Source of the DNA: Atherix ibis
Taxonomy: Eukaryota; Arthropoda; Insecta; Diptera; Athericidae
Length of the DNA stretch: 64,000 bases
NCBI GenBank assembly: GCA_958298945.1
Contig: OY282605.1
Location: 21,306,811 to 21,370,810, forward strand
Reading direction: 5' to 3'
Below the pieces are notes generated by a model, which did no database searches, had not been told where the DNA came from, and worked only from the letters and a program-made list of their open reading frames with translations. A program made the position numbers and the translations under genes. This document shows, piece by piece, positions 40,301-46,899 of this stretch. How positions within the stretch are numbered: position 1 is the first letter of the stretch; each line of letters opens with the position of its first letter.

Positions 40301-40685
40301 CCTTCACATACCACTTAACAGTGGACTGGCCGTCTTTGCGTTTTCGTGTTAAGCTCTTAAAAGATGACCCCGTACAAGGGCAAAAATATTTCAGACTTGA
40401 TTTTCGGTGGTCATTGTGGTGGTGGTGGTCCCCATTCGACGGAGTCGTCTCCTTTTTTTTACTTAACGTAAAATTATTGTACACCTGCTGCGGTTGATGT
40501 TGCAGCTGCTGTTGGTCCTGCAGTGAATGTGGTGTTTGCGTCAAATTGTGCTGCTGTTGTTGCTGCTGATTCTGCTGTTGCAAATGTTGATGCGCAGCAA
40601 CGCGGATCTGCTGGGTACACTTTTGCGCCAGCAATTTTGTTTTCTCAGTCAAATTTTGTAAAGTGTCATTGGACGGACAAAACAT
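9446..40685 (-). CDS. Rgl: Rgl/RalGDS-like Ral guanine-nucleotide exchange factor, seven-exon model
   Basis: Joined model, 5' to 3' on the minus strand: 40685-40302, 38172-38050, 14164-14060, 12159-11368, 11243-11091, 10915-10766, 10357-9446. Every junction is GT-AG and phase 0, giving about 872 residues. Seen: a Gln/His-rich N-terminus (1-128), a REM/RasGEF-N region (about 215-335), a CDC25-type RasGEF domain (about 400-665, with [29 protein letters not shown] and [13 protein letters not shown]), a Ser-rich linker, and a Ras-association domain (about 776-866, with LYKSIML and [15 protein letters not shown]). Known for the family: these proteins catalyse GDP/GTP exchange on Ral and bind active Ras or Rap through the RA domain, acting in the cytosol and at membranes. 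The five 3' exons are secure by family similarity. Exons 1 and 2 are inferred from ORF, splice sites and phase. A shorter isoform starting near 14309 is also possible. Confidence 0.85.
10766..10915 (-). CDS. Rgl: Rgl exon 6: RasGEF catalytic domain
   Basis: The exon is exactly 50 codons between ATCGCAG and GTGAGTT. It reads [18 protein letters not shown] and then [14 protein letters not shown]. This corresponds to the RGL1 segment around LSDIFSDHNN and SRELLMKEGTSKFA within the CDC25 domain. Both junctions are phase 0 and join exons 5 and 7 without loss of similarity. Confidence 0.95.
11091..11243 (-). CDS. Rgl: Rgl exon 5: RasGEF catalytic domain
   Basis: The exon is 51 codons between an AATACAG acceptor and a GTTTGT donor. 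It encodes [16 protein letters not shown] followed by [20 protein letters not shown] and then [13 protein letters not shown]. The LKNFSSL and LQSN motifs are hallmarks of the Ral-GEF catalytic domain. Both junctions are phase 0. Confidence 0.95.
11368..12159 (-). CDS. Rgl: Rgl exon 4: REM region and start of RasGEF domain
   Basis: The exon has 264 codons from TGTCTAG|GAC to CCACAG|GTAACT. It begins [19 protein letters not shown]. The REM region follows ([43 protein letters not shown]). A His/Ser-rich insert comes next, then the start of the catalytic domain ([31 protein letters not shown]). Sequence past the donor still reads open for a while, but it leaves the family at RLKPQ, which supports the donor chosen here. 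Confidence 0.95.
12160..14059 (-). other. Rgl intron 3 (between exons 3 and 4)
   Basis: The intron has a GTAAGTTT donor and a TGTCTAG acceptor. About half of it is the 12650-13600 minisatellite. The rest is AT-rich with no other supported feature. Confidence 0.85.
12650..13600. repeat. TACTGGAAA minisatellite array 1
   Basis: The half-unit TTTTTACTGGAAAGAA (about 15 bp) alternates with TTTTAACTCAAAAAAA, giving a period near 30 bp with heavy divergence. It lies wholly inside an Rgl intron. Confidence 0.9.
14060..14164 (-). CDS. Rgl: Rgl exon 3: conserved entry to the REM region
   Basis: The exon is 35 codons between TTCCCAG and GTAAGTTT, both phase 0. It encodes [20 protein letters not shown] and then [15 protein letters not shown]. 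From recall, fly Rgl has a very similar WRLWGEE and [12 protein letters not shown] segment, and vertebrate RGL1 has a WGEEVEEGAVYHVTLKRV counterpart. There is no internal Met before the REM region, so the start codon must come from an upstream exon. Confidence 0.92.
14238..14309 (-). CDS. Rgl: Candidate alternative first coding exon of Rgl
   Basis: An ATG in a good insect context (GTGAAAATGC) opens 24 codons, [20 protein letters not shown] and then PDSI. These end at ATT|GTAATT, a plausible donor in phase 0. The resulting intron (14165-14237) is 73 nt, has a pyrimidine-rich TTTTTCCCAG acceptor, and joins in frame to exon 3. Upstream of the ATG is a GC-richer stretch (14310-14720) unlike the surrounding AT-rich intron. 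This would give a short isoform lacking the Gln/His-rich N-terminus. It is inference only, and the short ORF could be chance. Confidence 0.35.
14310..14720 (-). promoter_or_regulatory. GC-richer intronic block, candidate alternative promoter
   Basis: The block sits immediately upstream of the candidate alternative first exon and is clearly less AT-rich than the flanking intron. On the minus strand a TCAGT initiator-like pentamer lies at 14350-14346. No strict DPE spacing is seen, so this is weak support. Confidence 0.25.
15040..16600. repeat. TACTGGAAA minisatellite array 2
   Basis: It is the same family and orientation as 12650-13600: TTTTACTGGAAAGAATTT alternating with TTTTGACTCAAAAAAAAT. 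Divergence increases toward 16600. Confidence 0.88.
16601..19079. other. Intronic DNA without recognisable gene
   Basis: The 16.9-17.5 kb part is a little GC-richer and holds a 107-codon ORF with no family resemblance. Motifs of the form CACGTGCGTGTTC recur near 18390-18470. Nothing else is supported. Confidence 0.4.
19080..19925. repeat. TACTG minisatellite array 3
   Basis: Units are of the type TTTTTACTGGACATTTTTAT and AGAAAATTTTTACTGAAC, about 26 bp each, later drifting to TTTATAGAAAATATT. Confidence 0.85.
20281..20302. repeat. Poly-C tract
   Basis: A run of C residues broken by single A bases. It is one of several homopolymer G/C runs (also 30309-30322, 37825-37837 and 38621-38631) that stand out in this AT-rich window. 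Confidence 0.85.
20303..21499. other. Intronic DNA without recognisable gene
   Basis: It is moderately complex with several ORFs under 90 codons on both strands. None carries a motif I recognise. Confidence 0.4.
21503..21925. repeat. Dispersed repeat A, copy 1
   Basis: It matches 26744-27193 over about 420 bp in the same orientation. Shared landmarks are AAAGGCCTAAAATATTTAC, TTCCTTTGCTCGTCATAA, AGAGATTGCAACGACAAC and the end CTTTTGATT-AA. The two copies differ by scattered substitutions and indels, so this is old. A 140-codon ORF here is broken in the other copy and is not believed. Confidence 0.85.
22640..22860. repeat. TTTTTATAG minisatellite array 4
   Basis: About twelve near-uniform units of the form AAATATTTTTATAGC or AAATATTTTTATAGT, 15-18 bp long, flanked by TACTGAAA units. 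It is the most homogeneous of the short arrays and so probably the youngest. Confidence 0.88.
22861..23250. other. AT-rich DNA with an ATT microsatellite
   Basis: It contains an (ATT)n run near 23076-23110. Nothing else is supported. Confidence 0.45.
23251..23520 (+). mobile_element. DD41D-type Tc1/mariner fragment
   Basis: It begins with the family's 5' end ATTATCCATC, followed by a GTCATTTAATAGCTGTCGAA leader and TTTGTTTAGTTGAATG. It then jumps by internal deletion to a degraded DEAHF region (ATGAGACTTATTTCTG). It is heavily decayed. Confidence 0.6.
23731..24470 (+). mobile_element. DD41D-type Tc1/mariner relic with internal deletion
   Basis: The 5' end TTATCCATTCTGTGG and the TTTGACAGCTGTTAAACA leader are followed by a transposase remnant. 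It contains [48 protein letters not shown] and, near the end, [12 protein letters not shown]. The first catalytic Asp is visible, but several stops and shifts break the frame. The helix-turn-helix region is missing. Just beyond is an AAGCTTATACACCTG motif (24434) like the terminus of the mariner at 43765-44208. Confidence 0.8.
24471..26002. other. Intronic DNA without recognisable gene
   Basis: It holds a (CATAAT/AATAAT)n run near 25180-25215 and ORFs of up to 81 codons without known motifs. Confidence 0.4.
26003..26700 (+). mobile_element. Two overlapping-type DD41D Tc1/mariner relics
   Basis: A first fragment (26003-26143) has the TTTGACAGCTGTCAAATC leader and then a collapsed DEAHF region. 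A second (26144-26700) restarts with GGTTATCCATTTTGTGG and the leader. It continues through recognisable but stop-ridden transposase ([10 protein letters not shown] region, then [14 protein letters not shown]). It ends at a QTI-LKL-like 3' portion. Both copies have lost the helix-turn-helix part. Confidence 0.7.
26744..27193. repeat. Dispersed repeat A, copy 2
   Basis: Diverged duplicate of 21503-21925, with an insertion after GTATTCACA and a G-rich expansion near 26960-26985. Confidence 0.85.
27194..27889. other. AT-rich DNA without recognisable gene
   Basis: Mostly homopolymeric A/T. It has a perfect 24-nt palindrome at 27865-27888 (TTTTACAATTAT and its complement). Confidence 0.45.
27890..29096 (+). 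mobile_element. Jockey-clade non-LTR retrotransposon fragment (reverse transcriptase)
   Basis: Reverse transcriptase motifs occur in order. They are [27 protein letters not shown], motif A ([19 protein letters not shown]), motif B ([11 protein letters not shown]), motif C ([18 protein letters not shown]), then [12 protein letters not shown] and [12 protein letters not shown]. The thumb-side [19 protein letters not shown] and the end [19 protein letters not shown] follow. The clade call is from family knowledge. The 5' end (endonuclease and ORF1) is missing. There are several frameshifts. A 67-bp tandem duplication (28792-28925) adds another, since 67 is not a multiple of three. It is a dead, 5'-truncated copy. 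Confidence 0.9.
28792..28925 (+). repeat. 67-bp tandem duplication inside the jockey fragment
   Basis: CCAATCCAATCCCTTCAATC starts at 28792 and again at 28859. The copies are nearly identical, differing by small changes around CGAT-TGCCCCC and GTTCG. Confidence 0.93.
29097..30067. other. Intronic DNA without recognisable gene
   Basis: It holds an (AAT)n microsatellite at 29619-29645 and G-rich sequence at 30003-30025. No supported gene. Confidence 0.4.
30068..30322. repeat. Dispersed repeat B, copy 1, ending in a poly-G tract
   Basis: It matches 38767-38985 in the same orientation. Shared landmarks are AAGAATCGATTTGT, TCAATAACCGTTTAAGGACG and TTGTTTGATGGATTTTCTCT. The copy ends near GTGTGTGTGTTGG followed by about 14 G (30309-30322). 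Confidence 0.85.
30655..32540 (+). mobile_element. Decayed DD41D Tc1/mariner, split by a nested insertion
   Basis: The 5' leader (CTGACAGCTGTCAAATA, ending 30688) is interrupted by the element at 30689-31916. It resumes at 31917 with TATTTGTTGTCCATGATGAC and TTTGTTTAGTTTGAAG, as in the copies at 23.7 and 26.1 kb. The remaining transposase is rubble: [24 protein letters not shown] around 32050, [12 protein letters not shown] near 32210, and a C-terminal RVLQEVM-like end near 32465. Confidence 0.65.
30689..31916 (+). mobile_element. Near-complete DD41D-type Tc1/mariner element
   Basis: The termini GGGTTTGCCAATAAGAGTG and, inverted, CCGGATTTTCGAATAAGGGTG are followed by a shared GATATGATTTCT. 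TA flanks both ends (30687-30688 and 31917-31918). The transposase begins at MERYTQE (about 30799) but has a stop right after and several frameshifts. Pieces include [45 protein letters not shown] (first Asp), [48 protein letters not shown] and [16 protein letters not shown]. The Asp of QQDG is hit by a 1-bp deletion. Restoring that frame on paper gives 41 residues to the last Asp, the DD41D (rosa-like) spacing. It is inactive but is the youngest of its kind here. Confidence 0.88.
32541..33358. other. Intronic DNA without recognisable gene
   Basis: AT-rich. No motif or repeat that I can support. Confidence 0.4.
33359..34260 (+). mobile_element. Internally deleted mariner (DD34D family)
   Basis: The termini CGAGGTCTGTTCCAAAAGTA and TACTTTTTGAACAGACCTCG form inverted repeats. 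TA follows the right end, and the left flank reads CA. The transposase remnant (33508-34044) jumps from leader sequence directly to [20 protein letters not shown], losing the DNA-binding region. A second deletion removes the GDES-VYS part (first Asp) and a third the LHHDNAPAH part (second Asp). Only [19 protein letters not shown], with the third Asp, remains. A C-terminal tail ([19 protein letters not shown]) persists in another frame. It cannot encode an active enzyme. Confidence 0.9.
34265..34450. repeat. Dispersed repeat C, copy 1
   Basis: It shares ATTTCAACAATGCTGCC, GCACTCCCATAAGATTGT and flanking sequence with 57050-57260 and 59653-59863. It lies directly against the right end of the 33359-34260 mariner. 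Confidence 0.75.
34451..35204. other. Intronic DNA without recognisable gene
   Basis: It contains an (ATT)n run near 34781-34800. Otherwise AT-rich. Confidence 0.4.
35205..35960 (+). mobile_element. DD41D-type Tc1/mariner relic
   Basis: Leader CGTGACAGCTGACAG, then ATGGACCGCTACACG (MDRYT, the family start). Further pieces are [76 protein letters not shown] and [20 protein letters not shown], then TIQLLH. Two catalytic Asp residues are visible, but stops and frameshifts separate the pieces. The sequence leaves the family near 35960, before the third Asp. Confidence 0.85.
36320..36640 (-). mobile_element. Mariner fragment (mellifera/cecropia-like transposase)
   Basis: On the minus strand, [60 protein letters not shown] and [12 protein letters not shown] sequence are followed by [11 protein letters not shown]. 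The GDEKW motif holds the first catalytic Asp. About 17 residues between KVLLC and the DLYCQ block are deleted. After DQKWP a frameshift leads to RGVVLHQ, the edge of the second Asp motif, where the copy ends. It is a different mariner lineage from the CGAGGTCTG family. Confidence 0.85.
36641..38049. other. Intronic DNA without recognisable gene
   Basis: It includes a poly-G run (37825-37837). No supported gene or element. Confidence 0.4.
38050..38172 (-). CDS. Rgl: Probable Rgl exon 2
   Basis: The exon is 41 codons bounded by TCTTTGAAG (acceptor) and AGTCCG|GTAATG (donor), both phase 0. It encodes [20 protein letters not shown] followed by [16 protein letters not shown] and THTSP. Its codon composition is markedly less AT-rich than its flanks. 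The ORF stays open past the donor to a TAA at 37981, but that tail looks like noise. It lies 23.9 kb upstream of exon 3. I do not recognise the segment from a known family, so its place in the gene rests on strand, phase and composition. Confidence 0.55.
38767..38985. repeat. Dispersed repeat B, copy 2
   Basis: Diverged duplicate of 30068-30322. It also ends in G-rich sequence (GGGGAGTAGGGGGG). Confidence 0.85.
39010..39505. repeat. CAGTAAAAAT minisatellite array 5
   Basis: TTTTCAGTAAAAATATTGT units of about 13-18 bp are interrupted by plain AT-rich sequence at 39240-39380. The orientation is opposite to the arrays at 12.6-22.9 kb. Confidence 0.85.
40302..40685 (-). CDS. Rgl: Probable Rgl exon 1: Gln/His-rich N-terminus
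   Basis: The ATG at 40685 is preceded directly by an in-frame TAA, so the start is well fixed if the exon is real. It encodes 128 residues ending KWYVK at AAG|GTAACT, phase 0. Features: a helical start ([19 protein letters not shown]), poly-Gln runs near residues 37-48 and 58-67, an HHHHNDH stretch, and a basic segment ([17 protein letters not shown]). There is no signal peptide or membrane segment. Gln-rich N-terminal extensions are common in insect signalling proteins. Assignment to Rgl is inferred, and it could belong to another transcript on the same strand. Confidence 0.6.
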
Positions 40686-41254
40686 TTATGCTTTTAAGTT
40701 TCTTTATTCAGCACTTTTATCAAAAATAGCACTTGTAACAATTTTTAACTAACATTTAATATATCAAAAAAAAAAAAATTCTTCTCCGCTTTTCATATAT
40801 TTTTTTTTAAGATTTATTATTATTTTTACACTTCTTCTTTTTTTTGTTGTTATATTTTCTTGTTTGTGAGTTTCTTTTTTTTGTAGAATTATATATTTTT
40901 TTTGCAATTACACTTTTGGAATTATATTTAACATTTCATTTGATGCTTTTATCATAATGCAAGTAGCACAAGTATCACTAAAAATCGATGAAAATAATTT
41001 TGTTAAATATTCAACTTTGTTTTGCTTGCTCGAATTTTTTTCCCTTTTTTTCTATTTATATATTTTTTTTGTAACAGAAAGAAAGAGACGGAATCATTTC
41101 GGTACAAATATTATAAAAATTAATTTTAATAAAAATTTTCTACCTCAAAAATGTTTTAAAAAATATTCATCAGTTAACATTTCATTCTCAACACATGTTC
41201 CAGTATCAACAATTTCAGTGAGAAAGTCCTCAAGACAGATTCGGTAAAAAGCCT
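40686..41254. other. Upstream flank of Rgl exon 1
   Basis: It probably contains 5' UTR and/or upstream sequence. T-rich, with no core promoter that I can defend. Confidence 0.35.
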
Positions 41255-42360
41255 CAGTAAAAAATTTTAGTAAAAATTCCTTGTGCAAATTATTTATTAA
41301 TTATTTTCAGTAAAAATAATGTTCAGTAAAAATTATTGTCAGCTATAATATTTTCCGTCAAAATTATCAGCAAAAATTGTCAGTAAAAATTGTCAGTAAA
41401 AATATTATTCAGTAAAATTTGTAAGCGAAAATTGTCAGTAAAAATACCATTCATTAAAAATTATTGTCAGTAAAAATATTAGTGAGTAAAAATTGTAAGC
41501 AGAAATTGTTAGTAAAAATAATTTTGAGTAAAAATTGTCAGTAAAAATTATTGTCAGTAAAACTATATTCCGTAAAAATGTTCAGTAAAAATAATTTTCA
41601 GTAAAAATTCACAGTAAAAATAATTGTCAGTAAAAATTGTAAGCGAAAATTGTCAGTAAAAATAATAGTCAGTAAAAATTGTAAGCAAAAATTGTCAGTA
41701 AAAATAATTTTGAGTAAAAATTGTGAGTAAAAATTATTGTTAGTAAATATATTTTCCGTACAAATTTCCAGCCAAAATTGTCAGTAAACATTGAAGCAAA
41801 AATTGTCAGTAAAAATATTTTTCAATAAACATTCTCAAAAAAATAGTTGCCAGTAAAAATTGTAAGAAAAAATTGTCAGTAAAAATAACAGTCAGTAAAA
41901 ATTGTACGTAAAAATTGTCAATAAATATAATTTTATGCGAAAAATGTCAGTAAAAATTTCAATATTTTCCGTAAAAATTATCAGTAAAAATAATTTTCAG
42001 TAAAAGTTTTCAGTCAAAATAATTATCAGTAAAAATTGTAAGCGGAAATTGTCAGTAAAATTTCTCAGTAAAAACAATTGGCAATAAAAATTGTCAGTAA
42101 AAATAACGTTCAGTAAAAAATAAAAATTTTCAGTAAAAATTGTCAGTAAAAATATTTTCCGTAATAATTATCAGTAAAAATTGTCAGTAAACATTAAAGC
42201 AAAAATTGTTAGTAAAAATATTTTTCAATAAATATTCTCATAAAAAGGTTTAATAAAAATTCGATTTCAGTAAAAAATTCCCGGTAAGCATTTTTAGAAT
42301 TTTTTAGTAACTATTTTTAGTAAAAATTTTCAGTACAAATTCTTTGTTAAAATTTGTTCA
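41255..42360. repeat. CAGTAAAAAT minisatellite array 6
   Basis: TTGTCAGTAAAAATAATTTT alternates with TGTAAGCGAAAATTG, with a basic period of about 13 bp and mixed higher spacing. It is the longest array in this orientation apart from the one at 61.4-62.9 kb. Confidence 0.9.
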
Positions 42361-43764
42361 TTAATTTTAAGCTAGTTTCGAAATGGAATAGTTTATTATA
42401 TCGAGAAACCCTTTATTTTTAAATTGATCGTGTTCCAATTTGTCTGAATAGTCAATGAAAATATTTTACGCAAATCAAGCACAAAATAAAGAAAAAACTT
42501 ATTTGACTAACCCCATTAGGGAAATTTCTTTAAATATTCAATAAGAAAAACCATCTCGCATTCAATTTTCCGATTGGAAATATTCGCTGGAATTGATTAG
42601 ATGAATTTTAAGAAAATTGTAAGACAAAAACAAAAACAAACGACGATACGATTGTTGTTTTTCTATTCATTAAGTTTTTCCACAATAATTTTTCAGTATT
42701 TTTTTTGATCATCGAAATATTTCTATAAGAAATGATAATCTTTTCTTAATGGCCACGCCTAAGTAGCCATTTTGCATTCGAAAACAAAGTCGCTGCTGCT
42801 GTGATGATTACGATTATTTGCATTTCGAAATTGTTTACAATTAATTGGTTTATTATTGCCAAAAAAAACAAACCTTTTATTTTTGTTTTATTATACAAAA
42901 ATTGCAATCATTTCATTAGCTTACGTAAGACTTTCGGTTCGGATTCATCATATTTTATAAAATCAGTAAACGAAAATCCAAACTGAACGAAAAAGTTATA
43001 CTCGTAATTGGAAAAGTTTTCATTATTTTTCTTGTAGCTTTTTGAGGCATTCAGAATTTCTTCCTTCTTGTTCATAATGAGAATTTTATTCAAATTTGAT
43101 ATTTTTCTTTAATTAGTTCATCAAATGTGTTATCAAAACTTTTAAACTAATACAACAACAAAAAATGCTATTATTTTAATTTATTACACAATGTTGCCAA
43201 AAGATTTTTTCGGGACAATGTTCGGAACTTTTGTTGAAGTTTTCGGGAAAAATAACTTTAGCCAAACAAAAAAACAAAAAAAACAAGGAGAAGAAGGTAA
43301 ATGAAAAGGAAGTTTTGCTCATTTAAATAAGACGATCAATAAATGAGGATTACTAGTAGAAAACGTCTTCAATGTATTTTTTTATATTGGAAATTAAATT
43401 GATTTTCAAGGATTTGTATTGATTACACTTTTTTATGGTTCTTTTTTTCAAGAGTCCTTATACCATTTGCGGATTTTGGGATGTATTTAAACTTTACGAA
43501 TGATTTGTCAACATCAAGAGAAGAGGATTTAAATTTTTTATATTGAATTTAGAATTTAGCAAATAATTGCAATAGAAAAGGTTGAAATGTTCGTTTTGTT
43601 TCTTTGGTTGCTCATTCTAAATTGATTTAATTAAATTTCTATCATCTTAAAAGAAGTTTATCAGAATCGTTAACAATTTAAATACTTTATATAAGAATAA
43701 TTTTAGAATTATGTTTTTTATTACTTTATATTTTAAGTATTATTATCGCTAATTCAGTCATTTA
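42361..43764. other. Intergenic DNA without recognisable gene
   Basis: AT-rich, with short ORFs only. Confidence 0.4.
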
Positions 43765-44208
43765 TGAAAGGTGTATAAGGTTAAATCCGCTGTTTGGTCA
43801 TAGATGGCGTGACATGACAAGCTGATTTTTCTCCACGACAACGCACCATCGCACACGTCAAAAATGGTCCGAAACTACTTGGAGACACTCAACTGGGAGG
43901 TGCTACCCCAGCCCGCTTATTCTCCAGACCTGTACCCTTCCGACTACCATCTGTTTTCGTCAATGGGCCACGCGCTCGCTGAGCAGCACTTCGATTCTTA
44001 CGAAGACGTCCGAAAATGGATTGATGAGTGGTTTGCCTCGAAAGAGAAGGATTTTTTTTGGCTTGGTATCCACAAATTGCCCGAGAGATGGGAAAATGTG
44101 TAGCTAGCGACGGCAAGTATTTTGAATAAATTTGTTTTTGCTTTCTATGAAAAAAAAACATGTAATTTTTGACTTAAAAAAACAGTGGATTTAAGCTTAT
44201 ACACCTGA
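43765..44208 (+). mobile_element. Internally deleted mariner, C-terminal transposase half
   Basis: Ends AAAGGTGTATAAGG and CTTATACACCTGA are inverted repeats flanked by TA (43763-43764 and 44209-44210). The 5' terminus is fused directly to KLIFLHDNAPSHTSKMVRNY (second Asp). This continues LEVLPQPAYSPDL-like sequence, SDYHLFSSMGHALAEQHFDS and GIHKLPERWENV, then a stop. A 1-bp indel just before that stop separates the normal terminus CVASDGKYFE-stop, still readable in another frame. The element is 444 bp, so roughly two thirds of a normal mariner is missing. Confidence 0.88.
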
Positions 44209-44462
44209 TAATCAAAAAGGGATTTTTTTTAAAACGATTTAATATGAGAAATATTTTTTAAAATACTGTGTATAAAAATCATTATAAAATACACTAAAAA
44301 TGATAATAATTAATGGGTATACGTCTATTTTGCACGCACGTTATGTATTTTGAATTTGGGATTTTGCTGCAGTAACACTGCAGTATTGGATGCAGTACTA
44401 CGACGCAAATTAGTGAACGCTTCTCTCAAACACGCTGTTTTTTCTTTAATTGGGAATTAAAA

Positions 44463-44605
44463 TTTGTACACGTACGTTGTCTGTACTAAATTCGAGTTTT
44501 TGTTACGGCGCCACACTGGCAATAGCAAAGCAGCAATTGGTGCAGTAACACGCAACTTCAACAGCGTTCAGCGAACGATTTTCTCAAACGCAGCGCCACA
44601 ACGCG
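44463..44605. repeat. ~145-bp repeat D, copy 1
   Basis: It contains CACGTACGTTGTCTGT, CGGCGCCACACTGGCAATA and GCAGCAATTGGTGCAGTAAC. It matches 44768-44935 about 305 bp away. GC-richer than its surroundings. Confidence 0.85.
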
Positions 44606-44654
44606 TTTTTCTACCGCACTACTGACTTGTGCCATAAAACAGCAGTGAATGATT

Positions 44655-44770
44655 TTTTATGTAAGAATAATTGTCAGTAATAATTGTAAGCGAAAATTTT
44701 CAGTAAAAATTATCAGTAAAAATAATTATCAGCATAAATAATTTTGAGTAAAAATTGTCAGTAAAATAAA
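44655..44770. repeat. CAGTAAAAAT minisatellite array 7
   Basis: A short run of TTGTCAGTAATAATTGTAAG-type units lying between the two copies of repeat D. Confidence 0.75.
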
Positions 44771-44935
44771 TTTGTGCACGTACGTTGTCTGTTCTAAATT
44801 AGAGTTTTTGCTGCGGCGCCACACTGACAATACCAAAGCAGCAATTGGTGCAGTAACACGCAACTTGGACAGCGTTGAGAGAACGATGCCGTGCGCGAAC
44901 GATTTTCTCAACCGCAGCCACTCTCAACGTGTCTT
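44768..44935. repeat. ~145-bp repeat D, copy 2
   Basis: Same landmarks as copy 1, with an insertion near GAACGATGCCGTGCGCG. Confidence 0.85.
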
Positions 44936-45599
44936 ACTGGCTGCTTCAGTGGCTGCAAAAAATTTTCAATTAATTTCTTCCGTCGCAGACTGTACATTTA
45001 TTTTATTATTGTTTTTAACTCTACTAATAAAAACTTTTAATAACAATAATTACCAATTTATAAAAATAAATAAAATATTTCTTTTTTTAACCAAAAACAA
45101 TTTTGGTTAAAAATTTCTACTTGATCTTAACGAACTTCTCATTGCCAAAATAGTATTTTTTTTTACTAATCAAACTTTAAATTTTAAAAGTAAAAAAAAA
45201 TAATATAAATTCTAAATATTGTATGCAAATGTTCCGATTGGAAAGAAGTCTAATTAATGATGGCAGAGTCATTCCTGTAGCACATTTTACAAGACAACAT
45301 TTCCAGTACGAAAGAATGGAGGCGTTCTGACAGTCAAAGCTGCAAAAACCGTCTAGACATGCCATTGTATTACAAGAATTATGGTAACAATTTCAAATAC
45401 GAGTTTACAAAGAAAGAAAAGATGGAAAAAAAATCGATACTAAAAGAAAAATTATCCCTAAATCGAGTCCGGGAATACACAAAAAGTAATTCCTCTCATT
45501 GGGCATGCCATGCGACAAAGTGCATCCGAAACGATGAAATTGCGCGCATGCATTTTTAGCGTGTAGACTTTTTGCACTACAATTTGGCGTCTGAACCTT
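44936..45599. other. Intergenic DNA without recognisable gene
   Basis: AT-rich at first, then mixed composition. A 66-codon ORF at 45359 has no known motif. Confidence 0.4.
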
Positions 45600-46150
45600 A
45601 AACTGCATTCACACAGAAATGCACTTTGGCTCTGGTATTTTCAGTATTTTGTTTATAGGATAGCCGCCACACCACAGTGGAGGCCGGGAAAGCCTGTTGT
45701 GCGAGTTGCAAGGTGTGCCGATAATACTGACTGCCCGGAATGCACAACCACGCCAGTAAAAATAGCTGCACGTGCCCCGCGTCACAGATGACTTTTTTTT
45801 CTTGAGGAACACATGTGAGTGCAGACAAGTCCAGCGCTCAACCGATTCTAAATTTTCTATTTATTTTTGCCCGGAGGACGGGGGGAGTCGTAGTTCTTTC
45901 TCCACTCATAAACTGGTTAGAAATTTTGTAAATTTTTTTGTGTAAATAATAAAAAATAACGAGGTATCGCCGGAAGGCTGCTAGTAACACTTTCCGTTTT
46001 TGTTGTTGTTGTTTTTTGTGTGGCGTTACTGCACCGCGCACCGATCAACCCCATCGATCCGGTCCTATCGATGCGATTGGTAGCGTGATAATGGACCGCG
46101 CAATGTTTATGTTCGCGGTCATGTTTCGTGCTTCCCAGTTAATAACAAAC
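45600..46150. other. GC-richer, CpG-containing block
   Basis: It stands out from the AT-rich flanks (for example GGCACGTGCAGC and GATCCGGTCCTATCGATGCG). Overlapping 67-76 codon ORFs on the minus strand show no known domain. It could be a non-coding first exon or a promoter region for the minus-strand gene, or another repeat. I cannot decide. Confidence 0.3.
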
Positions 46151-46899
46151 ATTGTGCACGCGATCTTCTACTCAGGGTGTGGACACAAATAGATCTCAGT
46201 ATTTTAAATCAAGATGGAAACGACCCTGGTGCGGTGGTTTGTTGAAGGTGCATGTACTCATAAATAATAAAATAATCAGACAAAAATCCGATTCGAATAA
46301 TTCGACTTTGAAGCAGGGATTAATTCCATGGAAAGCTCTCGAAAATGGTTCTGACTCATTGGAAATGTCACACATATTTCAGAACGACGTGTCAGGAATA
46401 TTTCTAAAATTATAATTTCCATTAAATTAGGATTCGTCTCTCCAATAAAAATTGAGTTCTTTATATTAGTTGAGGTATTTCCGCATCAAAACGAGAGAAT
46501 GAAAAGATAATTCGTGTACGGGAGAATAGCTCGATTTGGAATAACCAAATTACCTGTTCGTGAAATGCCAAAAAAAAATGTGTCTGATTATTATGCAAAT
46601 TAATCCGTTTTGTTGAGATGATATTAGCAAGAAATTTTTTTAAAAAAATCTTCTGCTAACTGAATTGAAATTTTTTCCTAATCAAAAAAGTACAAATTAT
46701 TTACCTTCAAAAAGTAGTGTAATAATACCTAAGGCTTCATCTAATTTATGTATTAACTCGTAATTCAATAAAATATCTCCTATTTTTTTATTCATGGTCA
46801 TTTTGCATTCCAATCGAATTGAATTATTATAAATAAAATATTTTATTCTAGATTGTCTAATAATATCCTAGAAATTGTGGCGTTTAAAAAAAAAAAAAT
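46151..46899. other. Intergenic DNA without recognisable gene
   Basis: No supported feature. Confidence 0.4.

Larger units (their letters stand above)
38173..40301 (-). other. Probable Rgl intron 1
   Basis: Bounded by AAG|GTAACT and TTTGAAG. It contains dispersed repeat B copy 2 and a CAGTAAAA minisatellite. No other supported feature. Confidence 0.5.

Noticed and set aside
45598..45828. 76-codon minus-strand ORF with a hydrophobic stretch
   Set aside because: Two overlapping frames are equally open in this GC-richer block and neither has a known domain.
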